A stretch of 64,000 nt of DNA from Acinetobacter venetianus RAG-1 = CIP 110063. GTDB taxonomy: Bacteria > Pseudomonadota > Gammaproteobacteria > Pseudomonadales > Moraxellaceae. The stretch covers positions 442,625 through 506,624 of the forward strand of contig NZ_KB849558.1 of assembly GCF_000368585.1 (NCBI RefSeq), written 5' to 3'. The notes beneath the pieces were generated by a model. The model was not told where the DNA came from. It saw only the letters and a list, made by a program, of their open reading frames with translations, and ran no database searches. Numbering within the stretch: position 1 is the first letter of the stretch; every line of letters starts with the position of its first letter. The position numbers were made by a program, and so were the translations under genes. Below are positions 48,307 through 56,768 of this stretch, one piece after another.

Positions 48307-49529
48307 CACAGCGTCCCTCGGCGTGGTGGTAAGATACCGTTCAGGACATAATTGCCAATAAAGTAATATTTCCAGCGCGCAGCATCATGTAAGGTATGAA
48401 CCCGTGCATTACGCCAATGACGATCAAGAGCATCAGCACGTTGGCTGCCACGACTACCTGCTAATTCAATCAATTTAGATGATGCCTTTAATGCTGTTTC
48501 AGTACTATGTGCACGAACTTTGGCGACATCAATTGAGGCTTTGGCTAAGGTCTCAGCATTCAACCCATATTTAGCAGCATCAACAGATCGAGCTGCTTGT
48601 TTGAGGAGTAATTCGCTGGCTTTGACATCGGTTGCCACACGACCAAGCTCAGACAGGGTTAAGGGGTCTTGAGTTGCGGACTCAATATTGGCATCAATCC
48701 AAGGACGCGCCACACGCACACGCGCTAGGGTTTCTTCAAAGGCTGCACGGGCAATCCCGACTTCAATTGCAGCATGCATGATTTGAGCAAATGGCCCCAC
48801 CAAGGACAGTTGTTTAAAGGCAGCATCAAAAGGAATCACATCCTCTTTGGCGACAAAAACTTGATTAAACTTTACTGTGCCGCTGCCTGTGGTGCGTTGC
48901 CCAAAGCCTGACCAATCATCAATCACTTCTAAACCTTGGCTGTCTCTTTGTACAAAAGCCAAAAATTCATTGCCTGCTTCATCAACGGCTAGTGTTGGAA
49001 TACGATGTGCAAACAGGCTACCCGTGCAATAAAACTTTTCTCCTTGAATCAGATAACCATTTTCGCTTGGAATTAATGTTGTTTGCTTATGTGCAGATGT
49101 GCGAGTTTTAAATTCAGCCAGTGCATTACCAAAACGAGCACCTTGTAAAACTTCTTGATAGAGGCGTTTCTTTTGCGCTTCCGTACCAGTATTACGCAGT
49201 ACTTCTAATGCATAAAAATGATTTTGTGGAATTTGACCAATTGAACCATCCGCACCACTAAATAAAGCGATGACTTTGGCAAGGGTTAGACTTGAAACCT
49301 CTGCACCACCGTACTGTTTAGGTACGGTAATCGCCCATAAACCTGATTGGCTATAGGCTTCTATTTCTGTGAAAGGTAAGTTCCGATTGGCATCGCGTTC
49401 AACCGCTGCTTGTTTAAACTGTTCACTTAGTTGAATAGCAATGTCCAGTGCTTCTGCATCGCTTTGAATGATATGCGCTGTTTTAAAATTGGTTTTGGCA
49501 AAGCCTTGTAATTCTTGGTATGAGGTCAT
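48306..49529 (-). CDS. sfnB: SfnB family acyl-CoA dehydrogenase-like protein (second copy)
   Basis: A 407-residue flavoprotein of the acyl-CoA dehydrogenase fold. The region LWAITVPKQYGGAEVSSLTLAKVIALFSGADGSIGQIPQNHF and the C-terminal RADALDRHWRNARVHTLHDAARWKYYFIGNYVLNG match the SfnB group, linked to use of sulfones and other sulfur sources. Met at 49529 is the start because AAGGAGA lies just upstream; the frame is open 45 codons further. It lies 13 nt after a homologous copy and overlaps the monooxygenase by 4 nt. Confidence 0.84.
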   Translation of the reverse strand: MTSYQELQGFAKTNFKTAHIIQSDAEALDIAIQLSEQFKQAAVERDANRNLPFTEIEAYSQSGLWAITVPKQYGGAEVSSLTLAKVIALFSGADGSIGQIPQNHFYALEVLRNTGTEAQKKRLYQEVLQGARFGNALAEFKTRTSAHKQTTLIPSENGYLIQGEKFYCTGSLFAHRIPTLAVDEAGNEFLAFVQRDSQGLEVIDDWSGFGQRTTGSGTVKFNQVFVAKEDVIPFDAAFKQLSLVGPFAQIMHAAIEVGIARAAFEETLARVRVARPWIDANIESATQDPLTLSELGRVATDVKASELLLKQAARSVDAAKYGLNAETLAKASIDVAKVRAHSTETALKASSKLIELAGSRGSQRADALDRHWRNARVHTLHDAARWKYYFIGNYVLNGILPPRRGTL

Positions 49530-49542
49530 AATGATTTTCTCC

Positions 49543-50754
49543 TTAAATCCAAGCATGGCGGGCAGGGTGGGTACCATTGAGGTAATAGTCGCCGATGGCA
49601 TGGAATTTCCAACGCACAGGATCGTGTAAGGTATGTACGCGAGCATTGCGCCAATGTTGATCAAGATTGTGTTGGCTCAGGCTGGCACGGCTGCCACCAA
49701 GTTCCAGTAGCTTTTCGGAGATATGCAGGGCAGCATCATTGGCATAAATTTTTGCTTCTGCTACTAAAATAGAAGCGCGCGCGACTTGCTCGGCAGAAAT
49801 CTCAGCGATTTGATCAAGTTCATCCAGATATTCGGCAGCATCATCCAGTAATAAAATCGCTGCATCGAGCAGGATGTTGAGCTTGCCAACTTCTTGTAGG
49901 GTGTAATGTTCTTCACTGGCTTTTTCTACACCTGAATCGATGATCGGTCTTGCTTTACGAATGCTAGATAAGGTGTCGTCAAAAGCTGCTTCGGCAATAC
50001 CAACATCAATGGCAACCTGCAAAAGTTGAGAATACGCACCGCGCACATTTGGGGTGTCAGCAATAATGCGCTCATCAAAAAATAGTGTACGATCAACGAC
50101 AACATTGCGTAGTTTTACCGTTCCACTGGCTGTAGTACGTTGACCAAAGCCATTCCAGTCATTAATCACTTCGACACCAGTAGCATGGCGATCAACGATC
50201 ACCAATACTGTATAGCCATCGGGGTGTAAGGCACGAATCGCTAACCAATCTGCAAAGCTAGTGCCTGTAGAGTAAAATTTTTCCCCATTTAAAAGGTATT
50301 GACCATTTTCCAACGTTAACTTGGTTTGAATGGTTTTGGTATCTTTAGAATTTTTTTCAGGCCCACCATTGGCAATGCGTTTACCTGCAAGAATTTCAGC
50401 GTAGATAAACTTCTTTTGTGCATCTGAACCAGTGATATTAATCAAATTTAAAAGACCGAATTGGTTTTGTGGAATTTGTCCAACATTGGCATCGGCTTTA
50501 CTTAAAATACGAAACACATGAGCTAAGGTTTTATTAGAAACAAATGCGCCACCATAGTCTTTAGGTACACGGATTCCACCTAGACCTTTTTGACTAAACT
50601 GAATAATCTGTTCACTGGGCAAGATACGCTGTTGATCTCGGATATTTCGTTCTTCTAATGCAAAGTCAGCAACTTGATAGGCAGCATTGATGGCCTGCTG
50701 ATCATTTGAAATCAGTTGTATTTGAACTTGAATCACTGATTGATTACTGGACAT
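49543..50754 (-). CDS. sfnB: SfnB family acyl-CoA dehydrogenase-like protein (first copy)
   Basis: A 403-residue flavoprotein homologous to the next gene. Shared parts include GGIRVPKDYGGAFVSNKTLAHVF, ADANVGQIPQNQFG and HWRNARVHTLHDPVRWKFHAIGDYYLNG. The two probably arose by duplication and now differ clearly in sequence, so they may act on different compounds or as a hetero-oligomer. AGAGGTG lies just upstream of the ATG. It is the first gene of the six-gene sulfur operon. Confidence 0.84.
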   Translation of the reverse strand: MSSNQSVIQVQIQLISNDQQAINAAYQVADFALEERNIRDQQRILPSEQIIQFSQKGLGGIRVPKDYGGAFVSNKTLAHVFRILSKADANVGQIPQNQFGLLNLINITGSDAQKKFIYAEILAGKRIANGGPEKNSKDTKTIQTKLTLENGQYLLNGEKFYSTGTSFADWLAIRALHPDGYTVLVIVDRHATGVEVINDWNGFGQRTTASGTVKLRNVVVDRTLFFDERIIADTPNVRGAYSQLLQVAIDVGIAEAAFDDTLSSIRKARPIIDSGVEKASEEHYTLQEVGKLNILLDAAILLLDDAAEYLDELDQIAEISAEQVARASILVAEAKIYANDAALHISEKLLELGGSRASLSQHNLDQHWRNARVHTLHDPVRWKFHAIGDYYLNGTHPARHAWI

Positions 50755-51111
50755 GTGAGCACCTCTAATAGATAAGAGATACTTTACAAAAGTTTTACTT
50801 TTCCACTAAACCATCAGTTATGGCTTGAATATCACAATAAGTATTAAGCATTTTTTATGAGAAAAGTAACAAAAAAATAGATAATGAATAGCTATTTAAA
50901 ACAGTTGCTTAGAGTTTTTAAAATTGCATTGATCAACACAAAAAGGCTATTTCTATGAAATAGATGAATAATCTCTCCAATAATATTGATAAAGACTTTT
51001 AGCCAAAATTAGAAAAGATCAAGCAAAAATGACATTGTCTTGAAGGACTTTTACTTCTAAAGTATGAAAAACCTTATGTTTCATGAGTAGAAAAATAAAT
51101 TTGGAGAGTCT
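50755..51111. other. Divergent intergenic region between sfnB and the GST gene
   Basis: About 357 nt of A+T-rich DNA without a convincing ORF. It should hold the promoters of the minus-strand sulfur operon and of the GST gene, which has GGAG at about 51106. A plausible sigma-70 pair for the GST gene is TTGAAG near 51039 with TATGAA near 51063. No clear sigma-54 site of the type known for sfn genes was found on the minus strand. Confidence 0.4.
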
Positions 51112-51882
51112 ATGCGGGTTTTATACCAATTTCCTTTGTCTCACTATTGTGAAAAAGCTCGCTGGTTGTTAGATCATAAGGAGTTGGACTATGTTGCACA
51201 TAATTTAATTCCTGGTTTTCACCGTGCGTTTACCTATCTTAAGTCAGGACAATATCTGTTGCCGATGCTAAAAGATGATAAACAATGGATTGCTGATTCA
51301 ACACAAATCGCGCTGTATTTAGATACAACTTATCCTGAGCATGCCTTATTAAGACGTGATGAACAATTACGTGAACATGCACTTGAAATTGATCAACTTG
51401 CAAATGAGCTAGGTATTCATGTGCGCCGTTGGTCATTAGCTCAAGCACTCTCAGTTGGCGATCATCCTTTAGAAATTATGATGGGTGAGCAAGGCTATTT
51501 ACGCCAGTTTGAAAAAATTTCCAAGCCGATTTTAAAAAGTCTGGTATCAACTAACTATAAGCTTAACCCTGAAAAAGTTGCGCAATCAAAATTGCGTATG
51601 ACAGAGCTGATCACTGATTTAAACCTCAAATTGATCGAAAATCAGGGACGTTATTTGGTCGGTGATCGTTTAGGTTTGGCTGATATTGCAGTTTGTTCGT
51701 TCCTTGCACCTTTATTATTAATTAAAGGAACGCCTTGGGAATTGGAAAATGATGATATTGAACAGTTTTCAGGTGAGCTAAAAGAATATCATGACTATTT
51801 GCTTGATTTGCCATTAGGGCAATATGTCCAACGTATTTATGCAACAGAGCGCAATGCGAGAGTTGATTGGCGTGGCATGTAA
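51112..51882 (+). CDS. Glutathione S-transferase family protein
   Basis: A 256-residue GST-like protein. The N-terminal thioredoxin-like domain starts VLYQFPLSHYCEKARWLLDHKELDY, where Ser or Cys before EKARW could contact glutathione, and contains the ADSTQIALYLD segment. The C-terminal helical domain has GRYLVGDRLGLADIAVCSFLAPL. It is a single gene with its own terminator, divergent from the sulfur operon. The substrate is unknown. Confidence 0.85.
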   Translation: MRVLYQFPLSHYCEKARWLLDHKELDYVAHNLIPGFHRAFTYLKSGQYLLPMLKDDKQWIADSTQIALYLDTTYPEHALLRRDEQLREHALEIDQLANELGIHVRRWSLAQALSVGDHPLEIMMGEQGYLRQFEKISKPILKSLVSTNYKLNPEKVAQSKLRMTELITDLNLKLIENQGRYLVGDRLGLADIAVCSFLAPLLLIKGTPWELENDDIEQFSGELKEYHDYLLDLPLGQYVQRIYATERNARVDWRGM

Positions 51883-51894
51883 TTCAAAGTGATC

Positions 51895-51928
51895 AAAAAG
51901 CCCTAAATTTTTAATTAGGGCTTTTTTA
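51895..51928 (+). terminator. Terminator after the GST gene
   Basis: A 12-bp stem (51895-51906 with 51915-51926) is followed by a T run, 12 nt past the GST stop. Confidence 0.9.
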
Positions 51929-52339
51929 TGAGAAAAAAATAAGATTTTTCTTAAAAATGTAAGAAATAAATGACTAATTATTTTCTAATTTAAAAGATAA
52001 TTCGTTTTATATGGGAAATATTGGAATTTATTTCCAAATTTACTTTAAAAAAACTGAAAAGAGGGAAATAATTATAAAAGTGCTTTGCTATCTTATGTTT
52101 CAGGGTGTGATGGGGATCGAAACAAGTTGTTCAACTATTGGGAGATGAGTTGAACATTTGCTCAAAAGGTCTTGTTTCGGCTTTGGGACAAAGATAAATC
52201 ACAAATTTATCGGAATCATGTTTGCGTTATCCATGCAACATCGTCAAAAGTTAAACGAATGTTTTCCCTTGACCCTTAAAAATTCACGAACATATAAACA
52301 GTTCCGATAAAAACTGAATTTGATAATGAGGACTGTGAA
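51929..52339 (+). other. Long leader region upstream of the Lrp-type gene
   Basis: About 410 nt without a supported ORF. It begins A+T-rich, contains the nested inverted repeats at 52118-52179 listed separately, and ends with ATGAGGAC just before the ATG at 52340. The length and the structured middle are unusual for a small regulator gene. Confidence 0.4.
52118..52179. ncRNA. Possible structured RNA or leader element
   Basis: Two nested perfect inverted repeats: an outer 9-bp helix (52118-52126 with 52171-52179) and an inner 8-bp helix (52129-52136 with 52148-52155). They leave an 11-nt apical loop and a 15-nt one-sided bulge (52156-52170). No T run follows, so it is not a simple terminator. 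It could be a small RNA or a leader structure for the Lrp-type gene 160 nt downstream. It matches no riboswitch class that could be recognised by eye. Confidence 0.35.
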
Positions 52340-52810
52340 ATGGAATTAGATCGTTTTGATAAGCAAATTTTAGAAATTTTGACTCATGAAGACGTAAATC
52401 TGAATGAATTGTCAGAGCGTATTAATCTGTCTGTCAGCTCAGTCCATCGTCGAATCAAAAATTTGATTGAATCCCAAGTGATGGGACAGCTCAAGCGAGA
52501 AATTAATTTTAATAAACTTGGTTTTAGTCTGCATATTCTTTTGCAAGTTTCGTTGAGTAAACACGATAGTGAAACTTTTGATAAGTTCTTACAAGAAATT
52601 GAAGATATCCCAGAAGTGACCAATGCATTTCTCGTGACGGGGCAGAGCGCTGATTTTATTTTAGAATTAGTGGCGCGAAATATGGATGATTATAGTGAAA
52701 TCTTATTACGTCGTATTGGTAAGATCGATAGTGTCGTTGCGCTTCACTCTAGCTTTGTGATTAAAGAATACAATGTTTTTAATTGCTATAAACTTTTAAA
52801 TAAGCTATAA
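52340..52810 (+). CDS. Lrp/AsnC family regulator
   Basis: A 156-residue regulator: N-terminal helix-turn-helix (DKQILEILTHEDVNLNELSERINLSVSSVHRRIKNL) and a C-terminal RAM domain (LGFSLHILLQVSLSKHD ... VTGQSADFILELVARNMDDY). It is not adjacent to an obvious target: yebC is convergent and the GST lies far upstream. Autoregulation through the long leader is possible. GAGGA lies upstream of the ATG. Confidence 0.88.
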   Translation: MELDRFDKQILEILTHEDVNLNELSERINLSVSSVHRRIKNLIESQVMGQLKREINFNKLGFSLHILLQVSLSKHDSETFDKFLQEIEDIPEVTNAFLVTGQSADFILELVARNMDDYSEILLRRIGKIDSVVALHSSFVIKEYNVFNCYKLLNKL

Positions 52811-52838
52811 AAAATGCATCTAAAAAGATGCATTTTTT
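52809..52838. terminator. Bidirectional terminator between the Lrp gene and yebC
   Basis: A 13-bp perfect stem (52809-52821 with 52826-52838) with A and T runs lies between two convergent genes. Confidence 0.9.
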
Positions 52839-52853
52839 ACTATTCTGAATGAA

Positions 52854-53603
52854 TTAAGCATCAAGTTGCGTTAATACATCTTCAGAGAATTCAACGTTGG
52901 TATAAACGTTTTGAACATCATCTAGATCTTCAAGCATATCAATCATTTTCATGATTTGTTTGGCTTGATCAATATCATTGATTTCAGCTTTAGTCGATGG
53001 GCTCATCACAACTTCAGCATTGTCCGATTTTAAACCTGCTGCTGTGAGCGCATCTTGTACATCACCAAAGCTTTCTGGGCTAGTGATGACGAGAATACTA
53101 TCTTCATCAATCTCGATGTCATCAGCACCTGCTTCTAAAGCAACTTCCATGACTTTGTCTTCTAAAGAAACATCTTCAAAAGAAATTTCACCACGTTTAG
53201 TAAACAGGTAGGCTACCGAACCGTTGGTTCCCAAGTTACCATTGGTTTTAGAGAAGCAGTGACGTACGTCAGGTACAGTACGGTTTAAGTTATCTGTCAT
53301 TGTTTCTACAATAACTGCAACACCGCCCACACCATAACCTTCATAGGTTACTTCTTTTAAATCATCATTGTCTTCACCGCCAGCACCACGTTGGATTGCA
53401 CGATTGATGGTGTCACGTGTCATATTGACTGAAAGTGCTTTTTCAACAACAGCACGCAAACGAGGGTTGCTCGCTGCGTCTGGACCGCCTAAACGTGCAG
53501 CGGTTACGATCTCACGGATATATTTAGTAAAAACTTTACCGCGACTTGCATCTTGTTTAGCTTTACGATGCTTAATATTGGCCCATTTAGAATGACCCGC
53601 CAT
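52854..53603 (-). CDS. yebC: YebC/PmpR family protein
   Basis: A 249-residue member of the YebC/TACO1 family, starting [23 protein letters not shown] and containing [26 protein letters not shown] and the later acidic region. These proteins act as transcription regulators in some species, and recent work links them to translation of difficult sequences. GGAG lies before the ATG. It is a single gene. Confidence 0.94.
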   Translation of the reverse strand: MAGHSKWANIKHRKAKQDASRGKVFTKYIREIVTAARLGGPDAASNPRLRAVVEKALSVNMTRDTINRAIQRGAGGEDNDDLKEVTYEGYGVGGVAVIVETMTDNLNRTVPDVRHCFSKTNGNLGTNGSVAYLFTKRGEISFEDVSLEDKVMEVALEAGADDIEIDEDSILVITSPESFGDVQDALTAAGLKSDNAEVVMSPSTKAEINDIDQAKQIMKMIDMLEDLDDVQNVYTNVEFSEDVLTQLDA

Positions 53604-53741
53604 GGAAGTAACTCCAAAAAATTAAAACTTAAAAAAGTGCACGAATATTAGCATAGCGATGGTTTTGTTGAAAACAGCCATGTTCCATATTCAAAACTTA
53701 AAATCACAGTCACTTTACAAAGATTGATCGAAACAATGAGC

Positions 53742-54299
53742 TTAGCTAATTTTTACATCAATTCCATATTCTGCATAAAGTGATTTAATTTTTTCTAAGT
53801 CTTGTTGAAGATCCGTAGGGTAGACTTTCCCTAAAATACCGCCTTTCTTCGTACGAGCATTTGCATACATTAGAATGATAGGCACATTCGCTGCCTTAGC
53901 TATATGCCAAAAACCTGTACGGATTGGCTTTCGAGTTTCACCATCTTTGGCACGCGTTGCTTCTGGGGCAATTACAAGGTTGAAATTTTCATTTTGATTA
54001 AATAAGTCAACCATTTGCGTAACAATATCTTTATTTGCTTTACGATCAACAGGGATGCCACCAAGCTTTTCTAGAATTGGTTTAAGTGGACCTTTAAAAA
54101 GCTCTTTTTTGATGAGAGTATGAATTTTAAGCTCTAAAATTTCGAATAAAGCTAAAGATAAGATCGTATCTAAGTTCGATGTGTGTTCAAATCCAATAAT
54201 AACTTGCTTCTTTTCCAAGATAGTTGGATCAACTTTGTATTCCCAACCTGTTGCTTTAAAAATAGATTTTCCTAAAAATTTTTTCATATTCTTTATCAT
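53742..54299 (-). CDS. 1-acyl-glycerol-3-phosphate acyltransferase-like protein
   Basis: A 185-residue protein of the PlsC-type acyltransferase superfamily. The motif HTSNLD (HX4D) at about residues 38-43 is the catalytic pair, GGIPVDRKAN matches the second block, and NLVIAPEATRAK the third. It lacks a long hydrophobic anchor. It probably acylates a lysophospholipid. The start may be Met at 54299 or 54287. It is the last gene before the A+T-rich prophage region. Confidence 0.82.
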   Translation of the reverse strand: MIKNMKKFLGKSIFKATGWEYKVDPTILEKKQVIIGFEHTSNLDTILSLALFEILELKIHTLIKKELFKGPLKPILEKLGGIPVDRKANKDIVTQMVDLFNQNENFNLVIAPEATRAKDGETRKPIRTGFWHIAKAANVPIILMYANARTKKGGILGKVYPTDLQQDLEKIKSLYAEYGIDVKIS

Positions 54300-54544
54300 T
54301 ACAAATGAATTTCAGCAGTTTAATCCGAGTTCTATATAAAATATATGGCTGAAAATTTAAGATCACAAGAAAATTTGGATGTCTCTAAAATGATCAAAAC
54401 AAGGAAATATTTTCTTTACTCAGCTTGCGAATATCAGGTGGATTTATCTAAGAATATGATTTTAAAAGTAATTTTATAAAATCATCTGTTTGTAATTTTA
54501 TTTGACTAATATCAGGCATCTTTAATCATTAGCATTGTGATTTA
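54300..54544. other. Intergenic region upstream of the tRNA remnant
   Basis: No convincing gene. A 44-codon open frame (54345-54479, plus strand) has no ribosome site. A TTGACT box at about 54502 with an A/T-rich -10 region about 17 nt later could be the former promoter of the tRNA gene that begins at 54545. Confidence 0.35.
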
Positions 54545-54577
54545 GGGTCTATAGCTCAGTTGGTTAGAGCAACGGAC
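54545..54577 (+). pseudogene. 5' fragment of a tRNA gene
   Basis: The 5' half of a tRNA is clear: a 7-nt acceptor strand (GGGTCTA), U8 and A9, a D stem GCTC/GAGC with loop AGTTGGTTA, then A and the first anticodon-stem strand ACGGA. After C at 54577 the sequence no longer fits: position 33 is G, and no TCCGT strand, T arm or acceptor 3' strand follows. The amino acid cannot be told because the anticodon is lost. It marks the left edge of the prophage-like region. Confidence 0.75.
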
Positions 54578-54663
54578 GGCGAGTTGATGTAGACAAATCT
54601 GAATTGTTTTAATGCGCCGGCTTAAGATTTTTTATAAAAAAACTGAGAGAATTGTAAACAAAA

Positions 54664-54695
54664 AAAGCGCCGACTCGGAAAAGTTGGCGCTTTAT
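54664..54695 (+). terminator. Hairpin terminator at the left edge of the prophage remnant
   Basis: A 12-bp stem with one G-T pair (54664-54675 with 54682-54693) is followed by a weak T-rich tract. It is preceded by A-rich DNA, so it could act in both directions. Confidence 0.6.
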
Positions 54696-54869
54696 ATTTG
54701 ATATTTAAGTAGAAGCTATGTAAAAAATCAGTTGTAAAATCGTATCAATATTATTAAAAATCAAAGATTAAGCATATTGTTTTGTCGAAAAATAAGCATT
54801 ATCTTTACTCCATGTTTGCAAACATAATAACTTTAACTTTATGAAAATTAATGATTTTTAGGAGAAATT

Positions 54870-55301
54870 ATGTTTATTTTTGAGGAAGGTCGAGAAGCCT
54901 ACAACAAATTCATGACAACTATACTCACTCAAACTATTTTTGGTGGTATTGCTTTTCTTCTTTTATATAAATCGAATGTACTGAAATTGGCATTTAATCA
55001 CGTTCCATTTTATATATTTACAGTATTTATATGGGTCGCATTTGCTTTCTGGATAGTCAATGCGTACATAGAATTTAATAACTCCTACAAGTGTTATTTA
55101 TATCCAAAGGTTAAAGGTGTTCAATTTTTAGAATTTTCAAGAAATGAAGCAATAAAAATTTCAGAAATATAGGAATGCGACAAAAAGCTAGCGATAGAAT
55201 ATTTTTTATTTCAGGTCTTAGTTATAGGTATTCTTATGTTCGCCTGTTTTGGATCTATCTTGTCTGCCGTGCAAATTGCGAATGGTGCAAATATTAGCTA
55301 A
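54870..55301 (+). pseudogene. Small membrane protein gene split by an in-frame TAG
   Basis: TTTAGGAGA precedes ATG 54870. The first 100 codons encode a protein with two hydrophobic segments (about 20-33 and 46-67). TAG at 55170-55172 stops it, but the same frame continues for 42 codons with a further strong membrane segment (EYFLFQVLVIGILMFACFGSIL) to a TAA at 55299-55301. A single nonsense change in a protein of about 143 residues is the simplest reading. No family was recognised. The 100-residue product may still be made. Confidence 0.65.
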
Positions 55302-55651
55302 TGAACATGTTGCCGGGATGCTTGATGCAATCCAAAACAAGCAGGTGCGAACCATAGAATATTTCATGAATTAGTATTTAGAGAAGTGACTAGGCTCTTT
55401 CAGATTACAAATAGCATGATTCAAGATTCTCTTGAGTTTAGTAAGGAGAAAGAGGATTCATATCAAAGTTGAATTCGTTTCACTATTGACCTTGTACAAA
55501 GGATATGACATATTTCTGCTATAGTGAGCGAAATTATAATGGTTCACTAGATATTTAAAAGCTCGCTAATGCGGGCTTTTTTTGTAGTGGGTACAATTAG
55601 GTAACGATTTTTATAAATTGTTTGAATGTTTTCAAAAGGTTTTTCCCTTTC
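55302..55651 (+). other. Non-coding stretch of the prophage remnant
   Basis: No gene of clear worth. A short frame at 55281-55373 (about 30 codons) may be debris of a phage gene. At 55557-55580 a hairpin followed by seven T is typical for a phage-type terminator. Confidence 0.4.
55557..55584 (+). terminator. Rho-independent terminator in the prophage remnant
   Basis: A 10-bp stem with one G-T pair (55557-55566 with 55571-55580), loop TAAT, is followed by a T run. Confidence 0.8.
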
Positions 55652-56035
55652 ATGTTTATAGAATTTAAAGATTTGAAGAAGAAAAGAAATATTGCTCTCA
55701 TGAGTGTAGTTTTACTTATATTTTGGGGAGTACATTCTATGATTAATAATAAGAATAATGTTCAGCGTGTTGAATCTGTAATATATACAGATGATACGAT
55801 AGGAAGAGAATTTGGCAAAGTTACCGACTATAGTATTAGAGCTGTTGGCGGTCCAAGTTCTTATGAATCCAAACAACCGGCATACTTTTACAAAGTTGAA
55901 ATAACTGGTGATAAGAATTATGGAGTTGTTAAATTATTAATTAACGAAGATCAGAAAGACGGAAAGCCTGTTTACACCATGCAAATACAAGACATTGGAT
56001 CAACTAATTTTCGTATAAAGATTGGAAAGAACTAA
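55652..56035 (+). CDS. Hypothetical protein with an N-terminal membrane segment
   Basis: From ATG 55652 the product has 127 residues. A short basic N-terminus is followed by one membrane segment (IALMSVVLLIFWGVHSM), and the rest is polar and looks beta-rich (YFYKVEITGDKNYGVVKLLINED). The last part weakly recalls Coa1-like domains, but this is not certain. The frame also has a TTG at 55622 without a ribosome site. It is one of three small orphan genes in a row, A+T-rich compared with the core chromosome. Confidence 0.6.
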   Translation: MFIEFKDLKKKRNIALMSVVLLIFWGVHSMINNKNNVQRVESVIYTDDTIGREFGKVTDYSIRAVGGPSSYESKQPAYFYKVEITGDKNYGVVKLLINEDQKDGKPVYTMQIQDIGSTNFRIKIGKN

Positions 56036-56135
56036 CTTCACAAAAATATTTTTTAATATCTGATTTTTTTTGAGGTTTTAAGTATAGTATTTGATTTAAA
56101 AATATATATAATCAAAAAAATTTTTGGTAAAAACC

Positions 56136-56558
56136 ATGCTTAATAAATTGTTTTTTTGTGCTTTATTTCTATCTTTAAGTGGATGTGCAGCAACTCAAGT
56201 TGACTATATTAAAATGGAAAAATTAGATCCTTACTCAACGGATAAGTTAATTATTGATGGTGTTGAATTTAATTTTAAGGATATAAGTAATAATGAGAAC
56301 ATTTGGGTTTATTTGCCAAATATAACTGTGTACAACAGTGAGCTTGAAAATAGATACAGAGAAATTGAATTTTTAGTTTTCATTGATAAACGTGGATATG
56401 TTAGACATATCAAAGTGTACAAGAGTACTGGTCTAGAAAACTTAGACAGAAAAATTGTCCATTTACTTATAAATAAGGCAAGAACAAAAGTTTGGCTAAA
56501 AGATGGGAAACCAGAGTGGATTGTTGCCCAACAAAAAATGGTCTTTATTCCAGAGTAA
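56136..56558 (+). CDS. Lipoprotein with a TonB-C-like domain
   Basis: From ATG 56136 the product has 140 residues. The N-terminus is a lipoprotein signal (FFCALFLSLSGC). The C-terminal half (IEFLVFIDKRGYVRHIKVYKSTGLENLDRKIVHLLINKARTKVW) follows the TonB C-terminal pattern, with a strand, then GYV, a small-residue turn, LD and a helix. No TonB box, proline-rich spacer or membrane anchor is present, so it is not an energy transducer. Its role is unknown. A hairpin terminator follows. Confidence 0.65.
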   Translation: MLNKLFFCALFLSLSGCAATQVDYIKMEKLDPYSTDKLIIDGVEFNFKDISNNENIWVYLPNITVYNSELENRYREIEFLVFIDKRGYVRHIKVYKSTGLENLDRKIVHLLINKARTKVWLKDGKPEWIVAQQKMVFIPE

Positions 56559-56584
56559 TAAATAGCACTTAAAGATGTTGTGTT

Positions 56585-56612
56585 AAAGCCGCCGTTGAGG
56601 CGGTTTTTTATG
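56585..56612 (+). terminator. Terminator after the TonB-C-like lipoprotein gene
   Basis: GCCGCC (56588-56593) pairs with GGCGGT (56599-56604), with a GTTGA loop and a T run after it. Confidence 0.75.
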
Positions 56613-56768
56613 AGTGAAAATTATGGAATCTTAGTTGCCGAAAGCAAAGCTAAACAAAACTATTTATAGGCCGAAAAGCAATAAAAGAATATGATAGGGA
56701 GTGGAGGTTTTTTTTAAATTTATATAAAATTTATTCATTCCAACGGTTTGTAATGAGCTATACATTTG

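Noticed and set aside
49530-49664. N-terminal extension of the second SfnB protein
   Set aside because: It overlaps the upstream gene, and a strong ribosome site precedes Met at 49529.
50755-50900. A sigma-54 promoter before the sulfur operon
   Set aside because: sfn genes are sigma-54 dependent in some bacteria, but no GG-N10-GC pattern with the right surroundings was found on the minus strand.
54345-54479. 44-codon ORF upstream of the tRNA fragment
   Set aside because: It has no ribosome site and no recognisable feature; a chance frame in A+T-rich DNA is likely.
54545-54620. A complete, functional tRNA
   Set aside because: No 3' anticodon strand, T arm or acceptor 3' strand follows; only the 5' half fits.
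55281-55373. 30-codon frame with NEHVAGMLDAIQNKQ
   Set aside because: It looks protein-like but is too short and lacks a ribosome site; it is kept only as possible phage debris.
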